From Rhodospirillum sp. (GTDB taxonomy: Bacteria; Pseudomonadota; Alphaproteobacteria; Rhodospirillales; Rhodospirillaceae), in the NCBI GenBank assembly GCA_021741145.1, contig JAIOYK010000017.1:30187-94186 (forward strand): DNA of 64,000 nt. The letters run 5' to 3'. A program made the translations under genes and the position numbers. Below, piece after piece: positions 1 to 8,327 of this stretch. Under the pieces are notes generated by a model. That model worked only from the letters and a program-made list of their open reading frames with translations. It made no database searches and was not told the origin of the DNA. The stretch's first letter is position 1, and each line of letters starts with the position of its first letter.

Positions 1-1
1 A

Positions 2-1933
2 GCGTTCGTGCAAGGATCGTCGGGGACGCTGAACATAAACAGCACCCTGTATTTCGCTCCCGGCGCGGGCAAGGTGGCGGACCTGTCCAACGGCACCGTC
101 GACCTGGAAGGCGGGCAAACAATTTACGTCAGCAGCGGGACCCTGGCCACCGGCGCCGGGACGACCTATGGAGGAAGTGGGACGCGAACCTTGCAGTTCC
201 TGGATGGGACGACCTGGCGCATGGGGGCCGACTACACCATCGGTTCCAGCACCTTCCAGATCGGACTCACGGGGGCGGTTTCCGTTGTCGCGGCCTCGGG
301 GGTGTCGCCGACCCTGACCAATGCGGGGACGGCGGCTTTCTTCAGTGACGATACCATCGGCGTGGATGTGGTCAATACCGGGACCTTGTCGTTTCACGGC
401 AATGACGCGGCAACCGGTCAGGATGGTGGATCGACGCTGAGCGGTGATTTGACGAACGAGGCTTCGGCGGTGGTGTCTATTTACACGGGCGCCAGAGGAA
501 ACAACATGACCACGACGGTGGGCGGGACCATCGACAACAGCGGTTCGTTCCTGTTCGATAATCAGGGGGACTATACGGGGAACTTGACGTTCGACTTGGA
601 CACCCGTGACTTCAACAACTCCGGTACCGTACAGTTCGCCGTCTCGGCGGATACCAACTATGCTATTCGTTCCACCTTCAACAACAGTGGGACGGTGGAT
701 TTGCAGCAGGACGCCGGGTTCAGTGGCGGGGATTTCACCAACCTCTCGGGGGGTACGATTTGGTTGGACAACGACAGCACGCTGTCCTGGCGTCCCGATA
801 ATTCCAGCGGCACCTTCACGAATGGCGATGGCGGTCTTATCCAGGGGACGGGCACCATCAGCCTGTTTCATTCCTCGACGGAAACCTCCCTGACCCTGAT
901 CAATAACGGAACGCTGAGCCCGGGTGTGGCGACAGAGAGCTTGTCGTCCGACAACTACGGGTCATTGACCATCAGCGGGAACCTGACGGCCAAGGCGACG
1001 TCCCTGGTGGCCTTGGACTTGGATCTGTCGGGAGGATCCAACCATGATGTGCTGACGGTGACCCAAACCTTCACCATGGCGGGTACCCTGGATATTCATC
1101 TCAATAACGCGGGGGAGGAAGTTTCCGGGGCCTATACGGGGGATACGGGCAGTTATACGGGGTACCTGACCGCGGGCACCCTTACCGGGCAGTTCGACGA
1201 GATCACGGGGATGAATAGCACGGACAACACGTCGGTCGCTGTCTATGCGCATGTGGTCGGTACGACGGAATTGGGGTTCGAGTCCCTGGCGGCCAGTTCC
1301 ATCGTCGACTACATGGAACTTAACTTGAGCCAGGATGTGGTGATCGGTACTTCGGGGGACGATTACTTCACCATTAGTGGGACCTCTGGCGGCGAGGATT
1401 TCTTCTATGGCGGGGACGGCAAGGACACTGTTTTCCTGGAAAACCTACACCTACTCTTCATCGACGGGGGAGACGGAGTCGATACGCTGGTCCTCCAAGG
1501 GAGCCAGGATTTGTCCACCCTGTCATGGACCCAGGTGCAAGGGTTCGAAATCATCGACATCGACACGGGTTGGGGCACCTTGACGATTGATGACACGATT
1601 GTCCGGGCCTTGGCCTCGGGAACGAATGCCTATCTGGATACGGCGGTCACGGCCTATAACACGGCCGCTAGTACATCCTTCGCCACCACCGATGCCTTGG
1701 TCATCAACATGGGGGACATGGAGGGCAGTGATGACGTGGTCCTGTCGGACGCCAGTGGAACCTGGACCAACCAAGGCACCATTGAGCTGGACCTTGATGG
1801 ATCGGCCGGAACGGAATCCTATACCGTTTTCAGCAGCAGCAATGGCGCCACGGTCTATGTCACCGACGGGCTGAGCGACAGTGACGGTGGCACCTACGCT
1901 GATATCGGTAATTTTTTTTCTGATCCCACGTAA
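2..1933 (+). CDS. C-terminal part of a large secreted beta-solenoid/RTX-like adhesin (partial)
   Basis: The reading frame is open to the left window edge, so only the last ~643 residues are seen. The sequence is rich in Gly, Thr, Ser and Asn, with almost no Cys or Lys. It carries repeated short strands of the type NSGTV, NTGTL and NGTLSP, typical of parallel beta-helix passenger domains of exported adhesins. At about nt 1380-1500 there are two GGDG(K/V)DT(V/L) units resembling the calcium-binding nonapeptides of RTX proteins, preceded by a GTSGDD motif. No C-terminal autotransporter barrel or PEP-CTERM/LPXTG anchor is visible. Type I secretion is therefore the more likely route, but this is inference. 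The gene ends shortly after a run of eight T (1912-1919). Reading the other frames past that run gives nothing family-like, so I keep the stop. Exact function and total length are unknown. Confidence 0.75.
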   Translation, partial: AFVQGSSGTLNINSTLYFAPGAGKVADLSNGTVDLEGGQTIYVSSGTLATGAGTTYGGSGTRTLQFLDGTTWRMGADYTIGSSTFQIGLTGAVSVVAASGVSPTLTNAGTAAFFSDDTIGVDVVNTGTLSFHGNDAATGQDGGSTLSGDLTNEASAVVSIYTGARGNNMTTTVGGTIDNSGSFLFDNQGDYTGNLTFDLDTRDFNNSGTVQFAVSADTNYAIRSTFNNSGTVDLQQDAGFSGGDFTNLSGGTIWLDNDSTLSWRPDNSSGTFTNGDGGLIQGTGTISLFHSSTETSLTLINNGTLSPGVATESLSSDNYGSLTISGNLTAKATSLVALDLDLSGGSNHDVLTVTQTFTMAGTLDIHLNNAGEEVSGAYTGDTGSYTGYLTAGTLTGQFDEITGMNSTDNTSVAVYAHVVGTTELGFESLAASSIVDYMELNLSQDVVIGTSGDDYFTISGTSGGEDFFYGGDGKDTVFLENLHLLFIDGGDGVDTLVLQGSQDLSTLSWTQVQGFEIIDIDTGWGTLTIDDTIVRALASGTNAYLDTAVTAYNTAASTSFATTDALVINMGDMEGSDDVVLSDASGTWTNQGTIELDLDGSAGTESYTVFSSSNGATVYVTDGLSDSDGGTYADIGNFFSDPT

Positions 1934-1952
1934 GTCATGGGGGGGATGCCCC

Positions 1953-3257
1953 TCAATCCCGGGCATCCTTGCGGCGCCACCAATGCATCATCAGGGGGGC
2001 GAAGTGGGTGATCAAACCGTGGAAGGGCAGACTTCGCGGCTTGCCGCCGTCGGGCAGGTCCAGCGCCTTGAAGGGCACGCCCGCCGCGGCCCGGGCGAGG
2101 TCCCGACCAACGGCCATACCCAGCGCCATGCCCCGGCCATTGTAGCCAATCGCCGTCACCAGCCCCGGCGCCAGTTCGTGGAAGCGGGGGTGGAAGTCGG
2201 GGGTGAAACCCAAGTGGCCCCGCCAGCAGTGGGCGATTTCTCGCTTGCCCGCCTGGGGGAAAACCTCGGCGATGCGGGCCTGGGTCCGGGCCTTGGCCTG
2301 CTCCGCCGTGGCGGAGCGGTTCGGTAGGGTGCAACCACTCACCAGCCGCCCATCCTTGGTCTTGCGAAAGAAATACAGGTCCCCATGGGTGTCGGACACG
2401 GAGAGGTCCGCGGGGAGGATGCTGTCCAAGACCTCCGGCTCCAGAACCTCGGTGCTCATCTGGAAGTTCAGGACGGGCACGATGGAGGTCCGCAGTCCCG
2501 GCCAAAGGGCTTGGGTATAGGCGTTGGTGGCCAGGATCACCCAGTCGCAATCCACATATCCCTGGGCCGTTCGCACCCGCCACCCGCCGGTGCCTGGTCG
2601 TTCAAGCTTGGTCACGGGGGATTGGGCGTGGAGGCTCGCCCCCTGTCCCTTGGCCGCCTGGGCAAGCCCCCGGGTTAGGGCCAACGGGTTCACATGGCCA
2701 CCGCTGGGACAGAGCATGCCGCCGTGCCAATAGCGGGTTCCGGTCAGGGCGGCGCATTCCTCGGCCTCGACCATCCGGCAGTTCAGTCCCGCGGCGCTCC
2801 ATTCCGATTGCCGCTGGCGGAGTCCGCCCAGGCGGCTGGGGCGGTGGGCCGGTTGCATCCACCCGTGGTTCACGGCCTCGCATTGGATCTGGAAGCGATC
2901 GATGATCGAGAAGGTCAGGGCCGCCGATCCCCCGACAAGGCGTGAAAAGCGCTCTCCGGCGCCGGGCCAACGGGCGATCAAATCACTGGGGCCGGGCTTC
3001 GACAGGGTGGGAATGATATGGCCACTGTTGCGGCCCGATCCGCCAAACCCAGCCTCGTCGGCCTCCAGCAGGGTGACCGACAGGCCCCCTTCGGCGGCAT
3101 GCAGGGCCGCGGACAAACCGGTGATGCCCGCGCCGACCACGACGAGATCAGCCTTGGTCGCGCCCAGAAGGGAGGGCATCTCCGGAGTGGGGGGCGCCGT
3201 TTGGGCCCATTGTGTATTGGCCAGAACATCCACATCCAAAGGTAAATTCTTGCCCAA
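1953..3257 (-). CDS. FAD-dependent amine/amino-acid oxidoreductase (DAO family, PuuB/OrdL-like)
   Basis: A 434-aa protein of the D-amino-acid-oxidase fold. The N-terminal FAD-binding Rossmann motif VGAGITG is at residues ~41-47. An acidic residue (E65) lies at the end of beta-2, and GGSGRNSG (~72-79) is typical of gamma-glutamylputrescine oxidase and related OrdL enzymes. A second nucleotide contact region (ATNAY) and a C-terminal GYNGRGMALG stretch complete the domain. It would oxidise an amine or secondary amino acid to an imine with release of H2O2; the substrate is not deducible. The start is TTG at 3257, supported by GAGAGG (3264-3269) six bases upstream. It is transcribed away from the ATC-hydrolase-like gene, and the shared 232-bp gap contains two copies of a palindromic operator. 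Co-regulation with the uptake locus is therefore likely. Confidence 0.85.
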   Translation of the reverse strand: MGKNLPLDVDVLANTQWAQTAPPTPEMPSLLGATKADLVVVGAGITGLSAALHAAEGGLSVTLLEADEAGFGGSGRNSGHIIPTLSKPGPSDLIARWPGAGERFSRLVGGSAALTFSIIDRFQIQCEAVNHGWMQPAHRPSRLGGLRQRQSEWSAAGLNCRMVEAEECAALTGTRYWHGGMLCPSGGHVNPLALTRGLAQAAKGQGASLHAQSPVTKLERPGTGGWRVRTAQGYVDCDWVILATNAYTQALWPGLRTSIVPVLNFQMSTEVLEPEVLDSILPADLSVSDTHGDLYFFRKTKDGRLVSGCTLPNRSATAEQAKARTQARIAEVFPQAGKREIAHCWRGHLGFTPDFHPRFHELAPGLVTAIGYNGRGMALGMAVGRDLARAAAGVPFKALDLPDGGKPRSLPFHGLITHFAPLMMHWWRRKDARD

Positions 3258-3327
3258 AACACACCTCTCGCGCCGAAGGAAAAAGCTCTCCCTGTAAAGG
3301 GTAGGGTGGTATCGCGGCGAGGCGTAC

Positions 3328-3378
3328 CAATTTATTGTCCTGGGGACAATCGGGTCAATTTATTGTCCTGGAGACAAT
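3328..3378. promoter_or_regulatory. Duplicated palindromic operator between divergent genes
   Basis: Two 23-bp direct copies (3328-3350 and 3356-3378) differ at one base. Each contains a palindrome, ATTGTCCTGGGGACAAT (3334-3350) and ATTGTCCTGGAGACAAT (3362-3378), spaced 28 bp centre to centre. They sit in the gap between the FAD oxidoreductase (minus) and the ATC-hydrolase-like gene (plus). The form (TTGTCC-n-GGACAA) is what a dimeric repressor of the GntR or MarR type would bind. No regulator gene lies next to it, so the regulator is unknown. Confidence 0.7.
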
Positions 3379-3489
3379 CTGGCGCTTGCGATGTTGCGGT
3401 GCGATGACAAACCTTGTAATCGGGACGGAATGAGGTTCAGTCCTATTCCATGTGATCATATTGAATTGCCCTGGAAGGTTTTCGAGACC

Positions 3490-3987
3490 ATGAGCGCAAC
3501 CGACAAGACGGCTCCCGACCACAAGGCCCTAATGGTCGCCTCGATCAAGGGGCGGGCCATGGTCTACAAGGCCATGCTCGACGAATTGCGCGAGAGCTTG
3601 GGGGAAGAGCAGGCCATTGCCCTGATGCGGGGTGCCATCGAGCGCCGAGGGCGGGAGATCGGCAAGCAATTCCAGACCTTCGCGCCCGGCGATTTCGCGG
3701 GTCTGCGCGATGCCTTCATCGCCTATATCCCCGACGCGGCCCTGACCGTGGATCCGGATGTGCGCAAATGCGACGCCGACGGGCTGGAGATCAAGTTCCG
3801 TCGCTGTCCCCTGAAAACGGCCTGGATCGACGCCGGTCTGCCCGATCCGGAGGTCGAGACCCTCTGCGCCATCGCCGGATGCGTGGACACGGGCACCTTC
3901 ACCGAGGCGGGGTTCGCCATCGACGTGGAAACCTGGAAGCAGGGCGAGGAGGGCTGTTGCCGTCTGGTGATCACCCGCGCGCCCTGA
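3490..3987 (+). CDS. L-2-amino-thiazoline-4-carboxylate hydrolase family protein, copy 1
   Basis: A 165-aa cytoplasmic protein. I take ATG 3490 (MSATDKTAPDHK) as the start because GGAAGG lies 12 nt upstream. The open frame extends further (to 3391), but that part is compositionally unlike the rest and would overlap the operator-proximal leader. The C-terminal half has the cysteine-rich pattern of the ATC-hydrolase family (PF14196): RRCPLKTAW, then LCAIAGCVDTGTF, then a terminal CCRLVI. Founding members open the thiazoline ring of L-ATC to N-carbamoyl-L-cysteine, but most family members are uncharacterised. The next gene is the substrate-binding protein of an ABC importer, and a second family member sits at 10775. 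A role on an imported sulfur- or nitrogen-containing heterocycle is inferred, not shown. Confidence 0.7.
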   Translation: MSATDKTAPDHKALMVASIKGRAMVYKAMLDELRESLGEEQAIALMRGAIERRGREIGKQFQTFAPGDFAGLRDAFIAYIPDAALTVDPDVRKCDADGLEIKFRRCPLKTAWIDAGLPDPEVETLCAIAGCVDTGTFTEAGFAIDVETWKQGEEGCCRLVITRAP

Positions 3988-4057
3988 CGGTTCAAAATCC
4001 CCCAAAGGTTTTTTTCACCCAGACATCCCATCCAATCCGATCGGAGGGTTACCCACC

Positions 4058-5176
4058 ATGAAGAAGATTTTCGCCACGGGCCTGATACTGGCCGCTGGAC
4101 TGGGCTTCGCCGCTGGCGCCCAGGCCGAGGACAAGACCATCACTCTTGGTTATGAGATGCCCCTGTCCGGTGATCGCTCCCAATATGGCGAGACCTTCCG
4201 CAACGCCGCGGAAATCATGTTGGAGGACTTCAATGCCTCCGGCGCGCTGCCGGGCGCCCAGGTGGAGATCCTGTTCGAGGACTCCAAGAACGACCCCAAG
4301 GAAGCCCGCAACATCGCCCGTAAGTTCGTGGACAACGCCGATATCGTCGGCGTCCTGGGGGATTTTTCCTCCACCGTGTCCATGGCCGCGGGCGAGATCT
4401 ACGGCAAGGAAGGCATGCCCCAGCTGTCCCAGACGGCGAGCCATCCGGACTATGCCAAGATCAGCCCCTGGCAGTTCCGCAACATCACCACCCAGGCCTA
4501 CGAGGGTCCCTATAACGCCGACTGGATCCTCGCCGATGGACTGAAGACCGCTTCGGTGGTGTACATCCAGAACGACTGGGGTATCTCGGCCAGCGAGAAC
4601 TTTGTCGCCGCCTACGAAGAAAAGGGCGGCAAGGTCCTGTCCAGCGAGGCCTTCAATCCCGGGTCGCGGGACTTCCGCTCCATCCTGACCAAGATCAAGC
4701 GGAACAACCCCGAGGTCATCTATCTGGCCATGTTCTACGAGGAAGGCGCGGCCCTCGCCCGCCAGCTCCAACAGCTCCAGATCGATATCCCGGTCTATGG
4801 CACCAGTTCCCTCTATTCGCCCAAGTTGGTTGAACTGGGCGGCGAGGCCGTGGAGGGCATGAAGCTGGCCACCACCTTCATGCCGAACAATCCCGCGAAG
4901 AACGTCCAGTCCTTCGTGACCGAATACAAGACCCGCTACGGCGAGACCCCGAACATGTTCGCCGCCCAGGCCTATGACGCGGTGGGGATCATGCTTTCGG
5001 CCATCGCCAAGGTTGGTCCGGACGTGACCCGCGAGACCCTGCGCGACGCCCTGGCCCAGACCACCGATTATCCCGGTGTGACCGGTGCCACCAGCTTCGC
5101 TCCGGAGACCCGGGAGCCGTCGAAGACCCTGGCCAAGATGGTCGTCAAGGGCGGGGACTTCCAGGTCGTCGAGTAA
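4058..5176 (+). CDS. livK: Periplasmic branched-chain amino acid/amide-type substrate-binding protein (LivK family)
   Basis: A 372-aa protein with a clear Sec signal peptide (KK n-region, hydrophobic core, AQA|ED cleavage after residue 23). A type I periplasmic binding fold (Peripla_BP_6) follows: the early strand ITLGYEMPLSGD, then FEDSKNDPKEARNIARKFVDN, and a hinge region LGDFSSTVSMAAGEIYG typical of LivK/UrtA/AmiC-like receptors. GGAGGG precedes the ATG. It delivers ligand to the LivHMGF permease encoded 440 bp downstream. A strong terminator between it and livH fits the usual excess of binding protein over permease. The ligand cannot be read from the sequence. The flanking ATC-hydrolase-like genes and M20 amidohydrolase suggest an amide or thiazoline-type compound rather than leucine. 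Confidence 0.9.
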   Translation: MKKIFATGLILAAGLGFAAGAQAEDKTITLGYEMPLSGDRSQYGETFRNAAEIMLEDFNASGALPGAQVEILFEDSKNDPKEARNIARKFVDNADIVGVLGDFSSTVSMAAGEIYGKEGMPQLSQTASHPDYAKISPWQFRNITTQAYEGPYNADWILADGLKTASVVYIQNDWGISASENFVAAYEEKGGKVLSSEAFNPGSRDFRSILTKIKRNNPEVIYLAMFYEEGAALARQLQQLQIDIPVYGTSSLYSPKLVELGGEAVEGMKLATTFMPNNPAKNVQSFVTEYKTRYGETPNMFAAQAYDAVGIMLSAIAKVGPDVTRETLRDALAQTTDYPGVTGATSFAPETREPSKTLAKMVVKGGDFQVVE

Positions 5177-5182
5177 GCGATC

Positions 5183-5217
5183 AACGCCCGGCGGCAGCGA
5201 TGCCGTCGGGCGTTTTT
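5183..5217 (+). terminator. Rho-independent terminator after livK
   Basis: A 14-bp stem with one mismatch (AACGCCCGGCGGCA / TGCCGTCGGGCGTT), GCGA tetraloop, then TTT. It ends seven bases after the livK stop, so partial read-through would set the ratio of binding protein to permease. Confidence 0.85.
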
Positions 5218-5336
5218 GACGGGTGCCGTGATCGGCATCCCCATCTGATCTTCGGTCTCCCGTTCCGTTTTTCGTCATTCTCGCGAAACCGCTGCTGTGT
5301 GCACGTTTCTTTGTTTTCAAATGAGAATCTTTACTT

Positions 5337-5524
5337 CGTCATTCCCGCGTAGGCGGGAATCCAGTGTTGATTTCGGTGTCGTCGGTGGAAGGCGTGGCCG
5401 TCGCGTCGACCGCTTCCGCCACCTGGTCCCACCCTGGATCCCCGCGTTCGCGGGGATGACGAAAGAGAGGGCGGGGATGACGAAAGAGAGGGGGGATGAC
5501 GAAGAGGGAAAGCGGGAATGACGG
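5337..5524. repeat. Inverted pair of dispersed extragenic palindromes plus tandem tail
   Basis: A 28-bp palindromic unit of the common type CGTCATTCCCGCG...GGCGGGAATCCAG is at 5337-5364. Its inverted relative (CTGGATCCCCGCGTTCGCGG...GATGACG) is at 5434-5461. The unit tail GGGGATGACGAAAGAGAG is then repeated about three times with a 20-21 bp period (5452-5508) and once more in degenerate form (to ~5524). This is a REP-like, probably once-mobile repeat inserted between livK and livH. It makes the N-terminal part of the long open frame over livH non-genuine. Confidence 0.85.
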
Positions 5525-5612
5525 ACTCATTGGTCGACCCGTGGGCTTCCGAGAAGGGAATGTCGCCGAACAGATTGATGCTTTTGTCACACGTGCAAGG
5601 GGGACCCCGCGG

Positions 5613-6527
5613 GTGCTGGATGTCTATTTTCTGCAGCAGGTGGTGAACGGGCTATCCATTGGACTGGTGTATGCCCTGATGGCCATCGGCTTCACGCTGA
5701 TCTTCGGCGTGCTCAACGTGGTGAACTTCGCCCATGGCGAGGTCTACACCATTGGCGCCTTCGCCGGTTTGATGACCATCACCGCCTTCGCGCCCCCCTT
5801 GATCGTGGTCATTCTGGTGGTCCTGGCCGTGGGTGCCTTCGCCGGGTTCGGGCTGGAGCGCATCGCCTTCATGCCCTTCCGACGGTTCCGGGACGAGGCC
5901 TCGCTGAAATCCCGGGCCATGCGGGAAGCGACCCTACTGTCTTCCCTGGCCGTCTCCATCGTTACCCGGGAGATCATGGAAAAGGTCTTCGGCGGCGCCA
6001 TGCAGCCCGTCCCCTTCGAATACATGCTCCAGGATGTGATCGAGCTGGGTCCGGTGACCATCACCACGGGCAATGTGGCGATTCTGATCGCCTCGGCGCT
6101 GATGTTGACCGGGTTGCAAATCCTGCTTTACCGGACCGACGTGGGGCTGTCGATCCGGGCGGTCTCCAACAATTCCCTGGGCGCCCAATATGTGGGGATC
6201 AATACCGACCGGACGATCATCGCCACCTTCATGGTGGGCTCCATGCTCGGCGCGGTGGCTGGGATCATGGTGGGGCTCTACGAGGGCATCATCTTCCCGC
6301 ATATGGGCTTCGCGCCCGGAGTGAAGGCTTTTGTCGCCATGGTCATGGGGGGGCTGTCGAGCATCCCCGGTGCCGTGGTCTGCGCCCTGATCCTGGGCAC
6401 GTCGGAAAGCATCGCGACGGAGTTCCTGTCCGCCGGATGGAAGGACCTGATCGCTTACGGGTTCCTCGTCCTGACCCTCATCTTCTTCCCACAGGGGTTG
6501 TTTGGCCATGGCCGTGATCGCGTCTAA
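5613..6527 (+). CDS. livH: Branched-chain amino acid-type ABC transporter permease LivH
   Basis: A 304-aa inner-membrane permease. The open frame begins at 5496 inside the repeat element, but GTG 5613 is preceded by AAGGGGG (5597-5603) nine bases upstream. It gives the normal family N-terminus (DVYFLQQVVNGLSIG) and length. About eight hydrophobic helices are visible, with the LivH hallmarks GFTLIFGVLNVVNFAHGE and, near the C-terminus, FVAMVMGGLSSIPGA, the EAA-like coupling region. It pairs with LivM as the membrane channel. The 3' end overlaps livM by 20 bp, indicating translational coupling. Confidence 0.9.
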   Translation: MLDVYFLQQVVNGLSIGLVYALMAIGFTLIFGVLNVVNFAHGEVYTIGAFAGLMTITAFAPPLIVVILVVLAVGAFAGFGLERIAFMPFRRFRDEASLKSRAMREATLLSSLAVSIVTREIMEKVFGGAMQPVPFEYMLQDVIELGPVTITTGNVAILIASALMLTGLQILLYRTDVGLSIRAVSNNSLGAQYVGINTDRTIIATFMVGSMLGAVAGIMVGLYEGIIFPHMGFAPGVKAFVAMVMGGLSSIPGAVVCALILGTSESIATEFLSAGWKDLIAYGFLVLTLIFFPQGLFGHGRDRV

Positions 6528-7545
6528 CGGGGCGGTCTCGCCCCCCGGGACCCGCTCCACCCTTTGGTGGGGGGTGGGACTCCTCTCCCTCTTCGGGATC
6601 ATCCCCGGTGTTCTCGCCTTGATCGGCGGCACTTACCTAACCCAGGTGGCGACCACCGCCCTGGTCTATGTGATCCTGACGGCGAGCCTCAATCTGGTGA
6701 CAGGGACGGCGGGGCTGCTCTCCCTGGGCCATGCCGCCTTCTATGGCATTGGCGCCTATACGGCGGCGATCCTGTCGACCCGCCTGGATCTGCCCTTCCT
6801 GATCACCCTGCCCGCGGCCGGGGTGGTGGCGGCCTTCTGTGGGGTCCTGGTGGCCCTGCCGACCATGCGGCTGGTGAGTATCTATTTCGCCGTGGCGACC
6901 TTGGGCATTGGCGAGATGATCCATGTCACCCTGCTCAACTGGGTGGGCTTTACGCGTGGTCCCATGGGCATCGGTGGCATCCCGCCCATCACCCTGTTCG
7001 GGGTGGAGGTTACCTCGCTGATGGGCATGTATTTCGCCGTCGCGGTGGTCGCGGCGATGAGCCTGTGGTGTCTCCATCGCTTCACCCATGGGTACTACGG
7101 CAATGCTCTGCGCTCCCTGCGCGAGGATGACCAATGCGCCGATTGCATGGGGTTGAACGTGGTTGGGCTGAAGGTCCAGGCCTTCACCCTGTCCTGCTTC
7201 CTCGCTGGGGTGGCGGGGGCGCTGCTGGCTCATACCTCCGAATTCATCAGCCCCGATAGCTTCACGTTCATGGAAAGCATTTTGATCCTGGCCATGGCCG
7301 TGGTCGGCGGGTTGGGCAGCCTACCCGGAGCCGTGATCGGCGCGGTGCTGCTGATCGTCCTGCCCGAGGCCCTGCGACCCATCGGTGACTTCCGCATGGC
7401 GGCCGTGGGTTCGGCCATGTTCCTCTGCATATTGTTCCTGCCCAAGGGGCTGTTCGGCGAGGTTTCGGCCATTTCCCTGGCCCGGCGGCAATTGGGCCGC
7501 GCCTGGGATGGGGTTGGCGGCCAGGGTGTGGGATGGAAGGGATGA
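6508..7545 (+). CDS. livM: Branched-chain amino acid-type ABC transporter permease LivM
   Basis: A 345-aa membrane protein of the LivM family. Typical segments are LNLVTGTAGLLSLGHAAFYG and the C-terminal AVVGGLGSLPGAVIGA, the cytoplasmic loop that contacts the ATPases. ATG 6508 is chosen because AGGGG (6493-6497) is correctly spaced; it lies inside the end of livH. It forms the heteromeric channel with LivH. The stop overlaps the beginning of livG. Confidence 0.9.
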   Translation: MAVIASNGAVSPPGTRSTLWWGVGLLSLFGIIPGVLALIGGTYLTQVATTALVYVILTASLNLVTGTAGLLSLGHAAFYGIGAYTAAILSTRLDLPFLITLPAAGVVAAFCGVLVALPTMRLVSIYFAVATLGIGEMIHVTLLNWVGFTRGPMGIGGIPPITLFGVEVTSLMGMYFAVAVVAAMSLWCLHRFTHGYYGNALRSLREDDQCADCMGLNVVGLKVQAFTLSCFLAGVAGALLAHTSEFISPDSFTFMESILILAMAVVGGLGSLPGAVIGAVLLIVLPEALRPIGDFRMAAVGSAMFLCILFLPKGLFGEVSAISLARRQLGRAWDGVGGQGVGWKG

Positions 7546-8327
7546 GCGGACCCATGCTTGAGACCCCCATGCTTGAGATCAAGAACCTGACCCGCCAGTT
7601 CGGTGGGCTGACCGCGGTGGATTGCGTCAACGCCGAAATCGAAACCGGCGCGCTGGTGGGGCTGATCGGTCCCAACGGCGCGGGCAAGACCACCCTGTTC
7701 AACCTCATTTCCGGCTTCACTCCACCAAGCCATGGGGAGGTGCGCTTCAAGGGACAATCCATCACCGGACTCAAGCCCTGGAAGGTGGCTCGCCTGGGCA
7801 TGGGACGGACTTTCCAGAATCTGCGGATCTTCCCCAATATGACGGTTTTCGACAATGTCAGCGTCGGCGCCATCGGGTCCCTGGGGCACAATCCGCTCCA
7901 CGCCCTGTTGCCGCCCCGCTTCGGACCCTCCGCCGAGATCAGCCGCCGCTCCTGGGAGGCCCTGGAGCGGGTCGGCCTGGAAGGCTTTTCCGGCGAGCTC
8001 GCGGCGAACCTGTCCTACGGCAAGCGCAAGTATCTGGAGATCGCCCGAGCGCTCGCCACCAAGCCGGACCTGTTGATTCTGGACGAACCCGCCGCCGGAT
8101 TGAACGACACGGAAACCGCGGAACTGGCCAGCTTCATCCAGGGCCTGCATGGCGAAGGCCTGACCGTCCTGCTGGTGGAACATGACATGTCCCTGGTCAT
8201 GGGCATTTGCCAGACGGTGTGGGTGCTCGCCGCCGGGGTTAAGATCGCCGACGCCGCGCCCGCGGACGTGCGCCGGGACCCTGTTGTGCTCGACGCCTAT
8301 CTGGGCACGGGGGAGGACGCGGAATGA
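7533..8327 (+). CDS. livG: ABC transporter ATP-binding protein LivG
   Basis: A 264-aa ATPase. Walker A is GPNGAGKT (residues 46-53), the signature is LSYGKRK (~160-166), Walker B is LLILDEP (~180-186), and the H-loop is in LLVEHDMSLV. The GRTFQNLRIFPNMTVFDNV stretch is diagnostic for LivG. Two later in-frame ATGs (7542, 7554) are possible starts. I keep 7533 because CAGGG lies six bases before it. It energises import together with LivF, and its stop overlaps the livF start (ATGA at 8324). Confidence 0.9.
   Translation: MEGMSGPMLETPMLEIKNLTRQFGGLTAVDCVNAEIETGALVGLIGPNGAGKTTLFNLISGFTPPSHGEVRFKGQSITGLKPWKVARLGMGRTFQNLRIFPNMTVFDNVSVGAIGSLGHNPLHALLPPRFGPSAEISRRSWEALERVGLEGFSGELAANLSYGKRKYLEIARALATKPDLLILDEPAAGLNDTETAELASFIQGLHGEGLTVLLVEHDMSLVMGICQTVWVLAAGVKIADAAPADVRRDPVVLDAYLGTGEDAE

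Noticed and set aside
1881..2327. Possible frameshift at the T8 run (1912-1919) extending the adhesin-like protein
   Set aside because: The alternative frames after the run give Pro/Arg-rich shadow sequence of the oxidoreductase gene without beta-solenoid or RTX character.
3391..3489. Upstream extension of the first ATC-hydrolase-like gene
   Set aside because: The added 33 residues are unlike the family and lie directly after the operator; the internal ATG has a ribosome site.
5496..5612. N-terminal extension of LivH
   Set aside because: It translates the extragenic repeat; GTG 5613 has AAGGGGG and gives the normal family N-terminus.
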